Below, piece by piece: positions 6,334 through 13,680 of a stretch of DNA of 19,205 bases. Within the stretch, counting starts at the first letter, position 1; each line of letters opens with the position of its first letter. The notes beneath the pieces were generated by a model. The model searched no databases and was not told where the DNA came from. It saw nothing but the letters and a program-made list of their open reading frames with translations. The translations under genes were made by a program, and so were the position numbers. This DNA comes from Planctomycetota bacterium (GTDB lineage: Bacteria; Planctomycetota; UBA1135; GCA-002686595), in NCBI GenBank assembly GCA_020638855.1, contig JACKHT010000028.1, forward strand, positions 1 to 19,205. The letters are read 5' to 3'.

Positions 6334-7935
6334 TCAGGTACCCTTGCGCAGCACCACGGTCTTGATCGTGCTGAACAGGATCGAGATGTCGAACAGAACC
6401 GAGTGGTTCTTGATGTAGAAAAGATCGTACTGCAGCTTGTGCAAGGCGTCCTCTTCGGTGTTTCCGTAGGGATAGTTGATCTGGGCCCAGCCCGTGATGC
6501 CGGGTTTGACGATGTGGCGCTGCTGGTAGTAGGGGATGCGCTTGGCGAGCTGGTCGACGAAGACTTTGCGCTCCGGCCGAGGGCCCACCAGCGACATGGA
6601 CCCGCCCAAGACGTTGAACAGTTGGGGCAGCTCGTCGAGGCGCGTTTTGCGGATGAATTTCCCAACCTTGGTGATGCGGGGGTCGTCCTCGGAGGACCAG
6701 ACGGGGCCGGATAGGGCCTCCGCATCGATGCGCATCGAGCGGAACTTCATCAGCGTGAACGGCTTGCCGTTGAGACCGATGCGTTCTTGTCGGAACAGCG
6801 CGGGCCCCGGCGAATCCTGGCGAACCAGGATGTAGGTCAGAAGCATGGCTGGCCAAAAGATCAACAGGATCACCAAGGCCATCAGGATGTCCGTCCAGCG
6901 CTTGGCCAGGTCCGCCCAGGCTTGGCGCCGGAAACCCTCCCCAAAGATCAGGTACGAAGGCCGCATGGCCGAAATCGCGATGCGGCCGGTGATCTCTTCG
7001 TAGATCTCTTCGCGCTCGTGCACATCGATCCCGGCCAGTTTGCAGCGCAAGAGGGCTGGGGTCGGAAGGGTGTTGCGGCGATCTTCCAGGGCCACGACCA
7101 GCTTGTCCACGCGCAGCTTGCGCACCAACTCCTGCAGGCGGTTGGCCCGCGTTTCCGACAGGTCGTTCATCGCGACTCCCGAGTTGTGCACCCCGCCGTA
7201 CAAAAGGCGCTCTTCGGTCAAGACCAATCGCTCGGTGGCGGCGGTCGAGCGGTGGTCGAGAGTCGTGATGATCTGATCCGAGCTGCGCCGGAGGTCGCCC
7301 CGCTCCGAGTCGGGCTCGGGGAGCAGGCCCACCACCTCGAACCCCGCTTCGGGGTGTTCCATGACCTGGCGCGCCAGCGAGTGGGCTGGTCCGCCCGAAC
7401 CCAGAATCAGGATGCGCTGGTTCAGGTTCACCCGGTGCAGGAGCCCGTGGTACAGGTAGCGGAAGAGGTACAGCGTGCCGAAGGCCGTGATCAGGCTGAG
7501 CAGCAGGCCCTGCAGCTTCTGCGAGAACTCCAAACCGGGGAAGTCGAGGATGCCGCGCAAGCCCCACACCTGGGCCAAGCCCATGACCAGGACGTTGATG
7601 GCCAGGGCGATCCCCGCCGATTCCACAAAGCGCGCGGCGCGCCGGTAGCGCGAGCTCGAGACCGCAAACTCGTACAGCTGGTTGAAACCCAGGGCCATTT
7701 GCGCCAAGAACGCCGCGAGCCCAGCCGAAATCATGCAGCGCACGATCGCGGCCCGGGGGCTGAGCCCCAGGGTGTTGAGCTCCTTGAGCATGTCATGGTT
7801 GCCCAACCGCCCCTCGGACAGGCCCCACAGGTGCCCGCTCATCCCTACAAACAGAACGGTCCATAGGATGAGCAGTTCCCCGAGCACGAGCATGGCAACT
7901 CGCAGGGGTAGGTAGTGCTGGAGGACTCTCAGCAT
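6334..7935 (-). CDS. Polyprenyl glycosylphosphotransferase, PEP-CTERM/XrtA-associated type
   Basis: This 533-residue membrane enzyme is predicted to transfer a sugar phosphate from a nucleotide sugar to the undecaprenyl phosphate lipid carrier, the first step of exopolysaccharide or glycan assembly. Four hydrophobic segments fill about residues 10-165. A Rossmann-like CoA-binding domain with 'ILILGSGGPAHSLARQVM' follows. Then comes 'ALEDRRNTLPTPALLRCKLAGIDVHE...YEEITGRI', a stretch typical of the TIGR03013 PEP-CTERM-associated subgroup. The C-terminal bacterial sugar transferase domain begins with a membrane helix (about 350-371). It carries 'MKFRSM', 'RLDELPQLFNVLGGSMSLVGPRPE' (D434-E435) and 'PGITGWAQINYPYG', so it looks active. 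No exosortase or other polysaccharide gene is in the window. The gene stands 128 bp after the yraN-like gene. The start at 7935 lacks a Shine-Dalgarno. Stop is TGA. Confidence 0.92.
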   Translation of the reverse strand: MLRVLQHYLPLRVAMLVLGELLILWTVLFVGMSGHLWGLSEGRLGNHDMLKELNTLGLSPRAAIVRCMISAGLAAFLAQMALGFNQLYEFAVSSSRYRRAARFVESAGIALAINVLVMGLAQVWGLRGILDFPGLEFSQKLQGLLLSLITAFGTLYLFRYLYHGLLHRVNLNQRILILGSGGPAHSLARQVMEHPEAGFEVVGLLPEPDSERGDLRRSSDQIITTLDHRSTAATERLVLTEERLLYGGVHNSGVAMNDLSETRANRLQELVRKLRVDKLVVALEDRRNTLPTPALLRCKLAGIDVHEREEIYEEITGRIAISAMRPSYLIFGEGFRRQAWADLAKRWTDILMALVILLIFWPAMLLTYILVRQDSPGPALFRQERIGLNGKPFTLMKFRSMRIDAEALSGPVWSSEDDPRITKVGKFIRKTRLDELPQLFNVLGGSMSLVGPRPERKVFVDQLAKRIPYYQQRHIVKPGITGWAQINYPYGNTEEDALHKLQYDLFYIKNHSVLFDISILFSTIKTVVLRKGT

Positions 7936-7985
7936 GGGGCAGGCCGGGCCGGGGTAGGTTCCTTACTTCGGTGCTTGGGGGTCCA

Positions 7986-8048
7986 AAAATCGACCGGGTT
8001 TCGAATTGCGGGCGATTTTCGAGTCGTGTTTCTGGACGACTTTCTGGA
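7986..8048. repeat. AT-richer repeat cluster upstream of the glycosyltransferase gene
   Basis: Three short signals sit together in the 128-bp gap. AAAATCG (7986-7992) and CGATTTT (8013-8019) form a 7-bp inverted repeat with a 20-base loop. GTCGT (8023-8027) and ACGAC (8036-8040) form a 5-bp hairpin. TTTCTGGA is repeated directly at 8029-8036 and 8041-8048 with a 12-bp period. The stretch is less GC-rich than its surroundings, as expected of a promoter/operator region for the glycosyltransferase gene. It could instead hold a weak terminator for the upstream genes. I find no convincing -35/-10 pair. Confidence 0.35.
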
Positions 8049-8063
8049 TGGGGGAACGCGGCC

Positions 8064-8651
8064 TCATCGGCTGAGGGGCCTAGTGGGGCGGACAGCATAG
8101 CTTTCCACCTCGGTCCCCGTTCCGGGCACCCCGGCTTGGAATCTCGCTTGTATCGAATCTGAACATGGGCCCTGGGGACTCCGCATGAGGGGTTGGCGGA
8201 GGTCTCGGTGGTGGACCACCAGGGGGCTCCAAGTCCCACGCGACCAGAGGACTTCGAACAAGTCGATCCGACCCTTTCCCGAGGTGGGCCCGGGAAGCTG
8301 GCTCAAAACACGGCGCATACCCGCTTGGTAGCGGGCAAACTGCGTCCACCCGAAATGATGGCCGGGCCGCCAGTGATCGGACCAGTGGGCGGGGTCGGTT
8401 CCCCGCAGACGGGTAGGTAGCAGCCCACCTTTGACCTCCATGCAAACCAAGGTTTCGCCGTCCCAGGCCACCAGATCGATTTCCCCAGTGGGCAGCAACA
8501 GGCGCCGCGCCAAAACCCGCCAAGCAGCTTGGTGTGCCAAGTGCGCCACCCATGCCTCGCTTGCACGACCGAGTTGGTCGCGGTTCCAGCGCTCGCATTG
8601 GAACGCCAGCCGTGGGAAGCGCTCGAGGACCCACATGGGCAACCTACCCAT
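8064..8651 (-). CDS. YraN/UPF0102 family protein with long C-terminal extension
   Basis: The N-terminal half (about residues 26-120) matches the UPF0102 (YraN) family, which has a restriction-endonuclease-like fold. The visible motifs are 'LGRASEAWVAHLAHQAAWRVLARRL', then GEID at 56-59 and EVK at 72-74, the presumed acidic/lysine active-site residues. The family usually has about 120 residues; this one has 195, and the tail (about 150-195) looks low in structure. The biological role of the family is not settled. The start at 8651 is supported by a perfect AGGAGG at 8665-8660, eight bases upstream, one of few Shine-Dalgarno sequences in the window. The gene follows yajC by 57 bp on the same strand, probably in one transcript. 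Stop is TGA. The extension could include a second weak domain that I do not recognise. Confidence 0.8.
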   Translation of the reverse strand: MGRLPMWVLERFPRLAFQCERWNRDQLGRASEAWVAHLAHQAAWRVLARRLLLPTGEIDLVAWDGETLVCMEVKGGLLPTRLRGTDPAHWSDHWRPGHHFGWTQFARYQAGMRRVLSQLPGPTSGKGRIDLFEVLWSRGTWSPLVVHHRDLRQPLMRSPQGPCSDSIQARFQAGVPGTGTEVESYAVRPTRPLSR

Positions 8652-8659
8652 GCTGGATT

Positions 8660-8665
8660 CCTCCT
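8660..8665 (-). promoter_or_regulatory. Shine-Dalgarno of the YraN-like gene
   Basis: AGGAGG on the minus strand lies eight bases before the ATG at 8651. It settles this start over the in-frame ATG five codons later. It is notable because most genes in this window have no such sequence. Confidence 0.75.
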
Positions 8666-8708
8666 GCAGCCAACGATTGCGGGATCCGCGGCGCTGCCGC
8701 CAGGATCG

Positions 8709-9095
8709 TTAGGCTTGGTCGGTGCCAGCCCCGTCGGGCTGGACCAATCCCGCAATCGAACCACGCTGGACGCGCACATGCACGCCTTCGTCGATGCGGA
8801 CGGTGACTTGGTGGTCTTCGACTTTCGTGACCACGCCGATCAAACCGCCGGCGGTGACCACCGAGTCGTTTTTCTTGATGGCGGCCAACATGGCTTGGCG
8901 CGCCTTTTGGCGCTTGCGCTCGGGTTGGATCAAGAGGAACCAAGCCAGCACACCCACCAGAATCAGCGGAAGGAACTGGGTGACGCCGCCGGGGCCCGGG
9001 GTCGGGGTGGTGGAGCCGCCTTCGCCTTGCAGCACGAGCAGGGGGGTGGAAAGCGACGAGAGCGGGGCGAGCAGACTGGCGATGGAGGGGAGCAT
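8709..9095 (-). CDS. yajC: Preprotein translocase subunit YajC
   Basis: YajC is a small single-pass membrane protein that associates with SecDF at the Sec translocon. This copy has 128 residues against the usual 85-115. The core is unmistakable: a membrane helix 'FLPLILVGVLAWFLLIQPERKRQK', then 'MLAAIKKNDSVVTAGGLIGVVTKVEDHQVTVRIDEGVHVRVQRGSIAGLV'. Residues 1-45 are an extension with a second hydrophobic stretch ('SIASLLAPLSSLSTPLLVL') and a Gly/Thr/Pro linker, possibly a signal peptide or second helix. The start at 9095 was chosen because upstream in-frame sequence lies in the divergent promoter region and is Arg/Ser-rich. secD and secF are not adjacent here, unlike in many bacteria; the gene is instead divergent from mnmA and upstream of the YraN-like gene. 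No Shine-Dalgarno. Stop is TAA. Confidence 0.95.
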   Translation of the reverse strand: MLPSIASLLAPLSSLSTPLLVLQGEGGSTTPTPGPGGVTQFLPLILVGVLAWFLLIQPERKRQKARQAMLAAIKKNDSVVTAGGLIGVVTKVEDHQVTVRIDEGVHVRVQRGSIAGLVQPDGAGTDQA

Positions 9096-9211
9096 GGGGC
9101 AAACTCGAGTAGGGGTGCACTTTTGGGGCCGAGAGGCTACTAGAATGGACCCCCCTCCGGAAGGACTTCGCCGTCTGACCGAGCCGGAAGTTTCCCGTCC
9201 CACCTCCAAGA
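9096..9211. promoter_or_regulatory. Divergent promoter region between yajC and mnmA
   Basis: These 116 bp must hold the promoters of both divergent genes. On the plus strand TAGAAT at 9141-9146 matches five of six -10 positions and would give an mnmA leader of roughly 60 bases, but no good -35 lies 16-18 bases before it. CCGGAAG occurs twice (9157-9163 and 9184-9190). Neither gene start has a Shine-Dalgarno. The placement of exact promoters is a guess. Confidence 0.4.
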
Positions 9212-10348
9212 ATGTCGTTTTCCGCCCCCCAAACCAGCGATCCGCTGGTGGTCGCCATGTCCGGCGGCGTCGACTCTTCGGTCGTTGCGTGGATGCTGCA
9301 CCAAGCAGGGCATCCCCTGGTGGGGTTGTTCATGCGCAATGGGGTCCATTTGGATCCCGCGGAAGTGGTCAAGAAATCGTGCTGTTCCCTAGGAGACGCG
9401 CGCGATGCCCGGATGGTTGCGGCTGGAATGGGAATTCCCTTCCAGGCGGTGGACCTCGCTTCCGAATTCGGGGTGTTGATCGATCACTTTGTGGAGGAAT
9501 ACGGTCGGGGACGGACGCCCAACCCCTGCGCGATTTGCAACCGCGACTTGAAGATGGGGCGCCTGTTGGAGTTTGCCGACGAGCTGGGCGCTGTTGGCGT
9601 GGCGACCGGACACTACGCCCAAATCGACATCGTCGATGGGCGCGTGCGCTTGCGCCGGGGTGTGGACGCTGGCAAAGACCAGTCGTACCAGCTCTTTTCG
9701 GTGCGCGAAGCCAACCTGGCCCGCACGGTGCTTCCGCTCGGAGGGTTGCAGAAGTCCGAAGTACGAACCCTGGCGGCCCAAGCGGGGCTGCGCACCAGCG
9801 CCAAGAAGGACAGCCAAGAGGTCTGTTTCATTCCTTCCAACAACTACCGGCAACTGCTGGCCGAACGTGGCGTGACCCTGCATCCCGGCCAAATCGTCGA
9901 TGTGTATGGCAAGGTCCTCGGGGACCACGAGGGTACCGAACACTTCACCATCGGCCAACGCAGGGGGCTCGGCGTGGCCACTGGGGCCCCCTTGTTTGTG
10001 GTTGACCTCTTGCCGGAAGAAGGCGTGGTGGTCGTGGGGCAACGCGAGCATGGACTGGCCCAGTTCATGGACGTGAGCGATCTGAATTGGATCGGATTCG
10101 ACGCGCCCGCTTCGTTCGAGTGCACCGTCCAGCATCGCTACCACGGTGTCCCCGAAGTCTGCACGGTGGAGCGCACCGAGGCGGGGGTGCGCGTGCATTT
10201 CGAAGGGGACGTTTTGGCGGTAACCCCTGGGCAGGGGGCTGCGTTCTACCGCGGCGATCAGGTGCTCGGGGGGGGCTGGATCGATCGAGTCCAACGACGC
10301 ATCGACGAGGAGCCGAAGACCCTGGAGTCGGCCCGTGCCCAAGGCTAG
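9212..10348 (+). CDS. mnmA: tRNA-specific 2-thiouridylase MnmA
   Basis: MnmA activates U34 of the tRNA-Lys, -Glu and -Gln wobble position with ATP and transfers sulfur to form 2-thiouridine. The protein has 378 residues, the normal length. The PP-loop SGGVDSS is at 17-23. 'RTPNPCAICNRDLKMG' supplies the catalytic C106, and 'KDSQEVCFI' supplies C205, the persulfide cysteine. 'GTEHFTIGQRRGLGV' and the C-terminal beta-barrel domain follow. All key residues are present, so it should be active. The start at 9212 places the PP-loop at the usual distance from the N-terminus; the leader lacks a Shine-Dalgarno and is C-rich. The 3' end overlaps the next gene by 14 bp, which suggests translational coupling. 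Stop is TAG. Confidence 0.97.
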   Translation: MSFSAPQTSDPLVVAMSGGVDSSVVAWMLHQAGHPLVGLFMRNGVHLDPAEVVKKSCCSLGDARDARMVAAGMGIPFQAVDLASEFGVLIDHFVEEYGRGRTPNPCAICNRDLKMGRLLEFADELGAVGVATGHYAQIDIVDGRVRLRRGVDAGKDQSYQLFSVREANLARTVLPLGGLQKSEVRTLAAQAGLRTSAKKDSQEVCFIPSNNYRQLLAERGVTLHPGQIVDVYGKVLGDHEGTEHFTIGQRRGLGVATGAPLFVVDLLPEEGVVVVGQREHGLAQFMDVSDLNWIGFDAPASFECTVQHRYHGVPEVCTVERTEAGVRVHFEGDVLAVTPGQGAAFYRGDQVLGGGWIDRVQRRIDEEPKTLESARAQG

Positions 10349-12875
10349 GGCAGCTCGCCTGGCCAGCTTGGGATCCCCGGGCACTTGGGTTGGACTCGCG
10401 GCGCTGTTTCTCGGGCTGGGAGCTTGGTTCGCTTGGCCTGGCCGAGGGCAGAGCTCGCTGCCCCGGTTGCGCATCGTGGTTTTGGATCTTTCGGCCAGCG
10501 TGTCGCGCTTGCGGCGCAACTTGGCCGCTTCGTATTGGAACCTCGCACTCGAAGAAGCCCAAAACGCGCGCCAACTCGGAGAATCGCTTTGCTTCTTGCG
10601 CCTCGATGATCGTGTGGAAGTCTTGTTGCCCCCGACTCCCGCTGCGGAGCTGCCGGAAGAACCCCTGCCCGACGCCGTAGCACGGCTAGCCGCTCGCGCC
10701 GATGCGCCGCTTGAAACCGATTGGGCGGGTCTGTTTTCCCAGGTGGAAAGCCTGTGCGCGCCAGGCCAGTCGTTGGTCGTGCGCCTGGTCAGCGATGGGG
10801 AAGCTCCAGGCGAAGACGATTGGAACCCGCTGTGGCGTCTGGCGGCCATGGGGGTGCCCGTGGAATACCTGGAGCCCCCTGCGCCCAACGCTCCCGATGC
10901 CGCCATCTGCGAACTGCTCGGGCCCGAAGAAGTGCCGCCTGGAATTCCTTCTCAGCTGCGCGTCACGCTCGCCTGGCGGGGGCCCAGCGACGAGCCTAGC
11001 TTGCAGGCTGGGCTGCGCGTGCGCTGGACTGCGAGCGATGGTGAGGTCCATGAACGGCTCTGGCCGGTTGCGTTGGGACCGGTACTCGCCGCTGGGCGCT
11101 GGTCAGAGCGGACCGAAACGTTGGATCTTCCCGGCTTGCCCGCTGGGGCCTACGACGTGGGCGTCACGATCGAAGTCCCGGGGGATCGTTGTCCCGAGAA
11201 CGATGCCAGCCGTTGGGCCCATCGGGTGGGGGGGGGATCGTTGGTGCTTTGGGTGGGCGCGCCCGCGTTCGCTACGGCTGGGCGATCCCAGCTGGCGGAA
11301 TGGCGTGCGCAAGGGGTGACCGTACGGCCTTGCTCGATCGAAGAATTGGATCGCTGGTTGCCACAAGCCGACGTGCTTTGGACCCTTGGGGTTGCCGCAT
11401 CCGAATTGCCTGGCCCCCAGGTGGAAGCGTTCGTGCGTGGTGGGGGGGCTTGGTGGGTGCAAGGCCAGCGCGATTTGCTTCCGGGGTGGGGCGGCCCCGC
11501 GGACCATGCAGGCACGCTGCTGAGCGACTTGTACCCATGCGACGTGAACTACGGCTCGGGGGATCCGCGGGATGTGGTGCTTTTGGTGGACGGGTCGGGC
11601 AGCATGCAAGGCGGCGCTTGGCTTCAAGTTCAAAAGGCTACCGAAGTTCTGATGCAGCGCTTGCCGGTTGAGGATGGCTTCGCGCTGCATCTCTTCACGC
11701 GCGACCTGTTGCCTGCTTCGCTTGAGTTTGCGGGTGCGAGCGAAGGAGGGGCGACCCAACGTACCCTGCGCCAACGGGCCCAGCGGGATCTGCTCAGGGC
11801 ACGCGTCCCTGGCGGTCCCACGGACATCTTGCGCAGCCTGCTTGCGTTTGCTGCTTCCCGGAATTCCGACCGGCCGTGCATCGCGGTCTTGATCACCGAT
11901 GGGTGGGAATCCGATGCCAAGCCCCGCGATCCAGCCAGCGTGCGCGCCGAGTTGGGTGCCCGGTCGATCGACCTGCGGATCGTCGCTACCGGCGCGAACC
12001 CAAACCTCGATTTCCTGAATCGTTTGCTCCTGCCGGGGGAAGCGTGCGCCTTGGCCGGGGAGATGGAAGAGCTCGAGGCACTCTTGGAAGTCACCGTCCT
12101 AGGCGACGTGGTTCGCCGCGGATCCGACCTCAGCGTGGTCCCCGTCGCCCCCGAGCCGGGCGAGAATCTGGGGCTCGACACGGTGGCGCCGCCAGCCGGC
12201 GCCCGGGTCCCCGAGTACTTGCGTACCCGCATCCGACCGGGCGGGAAAGTTCTGTGGGCGTCGAACTACGCCGAACCGATTCTGGCCCTGCGCGAGGCGG
12301 GGCTCGGTTGGGTGCTCCAGTCCCCGACCGATTGGGTAGGAAGCCTTTGGCAAGGGGGGGCCAAGCTTGCGGGTGACCTCTTGCTGGCCTTAGCCACCCG
12401 GGCTCGGGAGGCCAAGACCGAGCGCCCGGCGCTCCGCCGCGTAGGCGCGGGGGTCCAAATCCAGGGGGCCGGAACCGATCCCTGGCGGCTTAGAGTCCGT
12501 GGCACAGGGGGCACTTGGCAGCCACTGGCCACCCGCGAGCTCGACGGGCCCCCGATCCTTGACCCCCGCAGCCAGCGCTGGGTCGTGGGGGACCCGGGCC
12601 CTGGCACGGTCGAGATCCAGCTCGAGTACCCCAACTCGAACCGGCCCCCGGTTCCCCTGGTATGGCCAGGGGGGCTTCCGGCCGAACTCCTCCCAGGTGC
12701 CACCCGGTGGCCCGAGCCCCCGCCGGCGCCCCAAACCGCCCCGCCCCCCCCAGGGGGAAGGAACCACCCGCTCGCCCCCTGGTTTTTGGGAATCGGCTGG
12801 GTCTGCCTCTTGGTGTTGGTCTGGATCCGAGGCCAAGGGGGCAAGGAATCGACGGTTTCTGCCGATGGGGGCTGA
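10335..12875 (+). CDS. Membrane protein with two VWA domains and a glutamine-amidotransferase-like domain
   Basis: This 846-residue protein is anchored by an N-terminal helix (about 17-36) and a C-terminal helix ('LAPWFLGIGWVCLLVLVWI'), leaving one large domain set, probably extracytoplasmic. A first VWA-like domain has the metal site DLSAS at 51-55, with T128 and D154. A beta-rich region (about 195-295) resembles a CARDB/Ig-like module. A class I glutamine-amidotransferase-like fold begins near 302 ('LVLWVGAPAFATAGRSQLAEW'). A second VWA domain with a full metal site, D419-GSGS, T496 and D522, is inserted after it. A proline-rich linker precedes the last helix. Such proteins in Planctomycetota and related phyla occur near MoxR/Bat-type genes, none of which are here. 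The GTG at 10335 overlaps mnmA by 14 bp and has GGAG seven bases upstream. The role is unknown; adhesion, chaperone or complex-assembly functions are possible. Stop is TGA. Confidence 0.85.
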   Translation: MPKARAARLASLGSPGTWVGLAALFLGLGAWFAWPGRGQSSLPRLRIVVLDLSASVSRLRRNLAASYWNLALEEAQNARQLGESLCFLRLDDRVEVLLPPTPAAELPEEPLPDAVARLAARADAPLETDWAGLFSQVESLCAPGQSLVVRLVSDGEAPGEDDWNPLWRLAAMGVPVEYLEPPAPNAPDAAICELLGPEEVPPGIPSQLRVTLAWRGPSDEPSLQAGLRVRWTASDGEVHERLWPVALGPVLAAGRWSERTETLDLPGLPAGAYDVGVTIEVPGDRCPENDASRWAHRVGGGSLVLWVGAPAFATAGRSQLAEWRAQGVTVRPCSIEELDRWLPQADVLWTLGVAASELPGPQVEAFVRGGGAWWVQGQRDLLPGWGGPADHAGTLLSDLYPCDVNYGSGDPRDVVLLVDGSGSMQGGAWLQVQKATEVLMQRLPVEDGFALHLFTRDLLPASLEFAGASEGGATQRTLRQRAQRDLLRARVPGGPTDILRSLLAFAASRNSDRPCIAVLITDGWESDAKPRDPASVRAELGARSIDLRIVATGANPNLDFLNRLLLPGEACALAGEMEELEALLEVTVLGDVVRRGSDLSVVPVAPEPGENLGLDTVAPPAGARVPEYLRTRIRPGGKVLWASNYAEPILALREAGLGWVLQSPTDWVGSLWQGGAKLAGDLLLALATRAREAKTERPALRRVGAGVQIQGAGTDPWRLRVRGTGGTWQPLATRELDGPPILDPRSQRWVVGDPGPGTVEIQLEYPNSNRPPVPLVWPGGLPAELLPGATRWPEPPPAPQTAPPPPGGRNHPLAPWFLGIGWVCLLVLVWIRGQGGKESTVSADGG

Positions 12876-12909
12876 GGGGGACTGGACCGCTGGCTATGGG
12901 CCCGCCGGG

Positions 12910-12933
12910 ACCCCCAACCACCTCTTGGGGGGT
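12910..12933 (+). other. Hairpin upstream of the HEAT lipoprotein gene
   Basis: ACCCCCAA (12910-12917) pairs with TTGGGGGT, formed from 12925-12933 with one extra G, around a 7-base loop. It lies in the 87-bp gap after the VWA gene, 29 bases before the next ATG. There is no T-run, so it is not a classic intrinsic terminator. It may attenuate or structure the leader, or be chance in a C/G-rich tract. Confidence 0.35.
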
Positions 12934-12962
12934 GCTGACACCTCCCCCGACCCCAATCCGCC

Positions 12963-13586
12963 ATGTGGAAACCGATCCTAGCCTCGTCCCTACTCCTTGG
13001 TCTCGCCGCCTGTTCGGGCACCCGGGCCTCGCAATCCTCCCAGACCGGGAAGATCGAACCGACTACCCAGTGGCTCAAGCCAACGCCGCAGCTCCAGCAG
13101 GAGATGCAGATGCAAATCGAGCGCATGCCGTGGCTGAAGGGTACCGAGGAGTCGCAGAACATGATCGAGTGGTGGTCGGCCTTGGGAGAGGCCGGTTATG
13201 CCGACTTGCTCAAAGTGGCCCAGGACCCGCGCGCCAAAGTGGCGGACCTAGCCTTTGCGGCTTTGGCTGCCAGCCGCGACAAGCGTTTGGTCCCCAGCCT
13301 GCGCGCCATCCCGTGGGATGCGGACGCACCCATGGCCTTGCAGTACTCGCGAGCGCGCTGCCACCTGCGGCTCGGCGATTGGAGCCACATCGATGTGCTC
13401 ATTGCAGGGCTGCGTGACGAAGTACCCTACAACCGCGCGCTGTGCGCACGGATCCTGAACACGGCCACCAACAACGACTTCGGCTACCACTACAACATGC
13501 CTTCCGACGAGCGTGAAGTGGCCGTGCAGCGTTGGGAAGCCTGGTACAAGGAACGCGCCCCCGAGGCGCTCATGTACAAAGAGTAG
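12963..13586 (+). CDS. HEAT-repeat lipoprotein
   Basis: The N-terminus 'MWKPILASSLLLGLAAC' is a lipoprotein signal with lipobox LAAC and lipidated C17, so the mature 191-residue protein should be membrane-tethered outside the cytoplasm. A charged helical region (about 40-70) is followed by HEAT-like helical pairs at about 75-170 ('ADLLKVAQDPRAKVADLAFAALAASRDKRLVPSLRAI', 'HIDVLIAGLRDEVPYNRALCARILNTATN'). The C-terminus 'DFGYHYNMPSDEREVAVQRWEAWYKE' resembles the end of the protein at 14261-15355, which suggests related modules. HEAT repeats bind other proteins; no enzyme signature is visible. The gene follows the VWA gene by 87 bp on the same strand and ends before a strong terminator. The start has no Shine-Dalgarno. 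Stop is TAG. Specific function is unknown. Confidence 0.88.
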   Translation: MWKPILASSLLLGLAACSGTRASQSSQTGKIEPTTQWLKPTPQLQQEMQMQIERMPWLKGTEESQNMIEWWSALGEAGYADLLKVAQDPRAKVADLAFAALAASRDKRLVPSLRAIPWDADAPMALQYSRARCHLRLGDWSHIDVLIAGLRDEVPYNRALCARILNTATNNDFGYHYNMPSDEREVAVQRWEAWYKERAPEALMYKE

Positions 13587-13612
13587 GTTTCCTGGCGAAG
13601 GTCCCAAGGAAT

Positions 13613-13646
13613 CAGCAGGGCCCCGCGATCGCGGCTGGCCCTGCTG
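13613..13646. terminator. Strong hairpin terminator between convergent genes
   Basis: CAGCAGGGCC (13613-13622) pairs perfectly with GGCCCTGCTG (13637-13646). The 14-base interval contains the palindrome CCGCGATCGCGG (13623-13634), so the stem can extend almost to the tip. On the plus strand TTTCTT follows at 13654-13659. The hairpin lies 26 bp after the HEAT lipoprotein stop and 34 bp after the stop of the convergent TPR gene, so it probably serves both. The T-run is weak on the minus side. Confidence 0.7.
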
Positions 13647-13680
13647 CGTAGGCTTTCTTACCGCTTGGCTTGAGGCGCTT

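Noticed and set aside
5435..7567. ZIP gene read as a 710-residue fusion from an upstream in-frame start
   Set aside because: The extra 462 residues lie out of frame over the glycosyltransferase gene and the gap, and have no ZIP or glycosyltransferase character.
3949..8717. Identical TTAGGCTTG at 3949-3957 and 8709-8717
   Set aside because: Both are simply the reverse complement of 'QA-stop' codons at the ends of rpmB and yajC; a coincidence rather than a repeat element.
9389..10906. Open minus-strand frame of 505 codons opposite mnmA and the VWA gene start
   Set aside because: mnmA on the other strand is certain, and the antisense translation is low-complexity Ser/Arg/Ala-rich with no recognisable motif.
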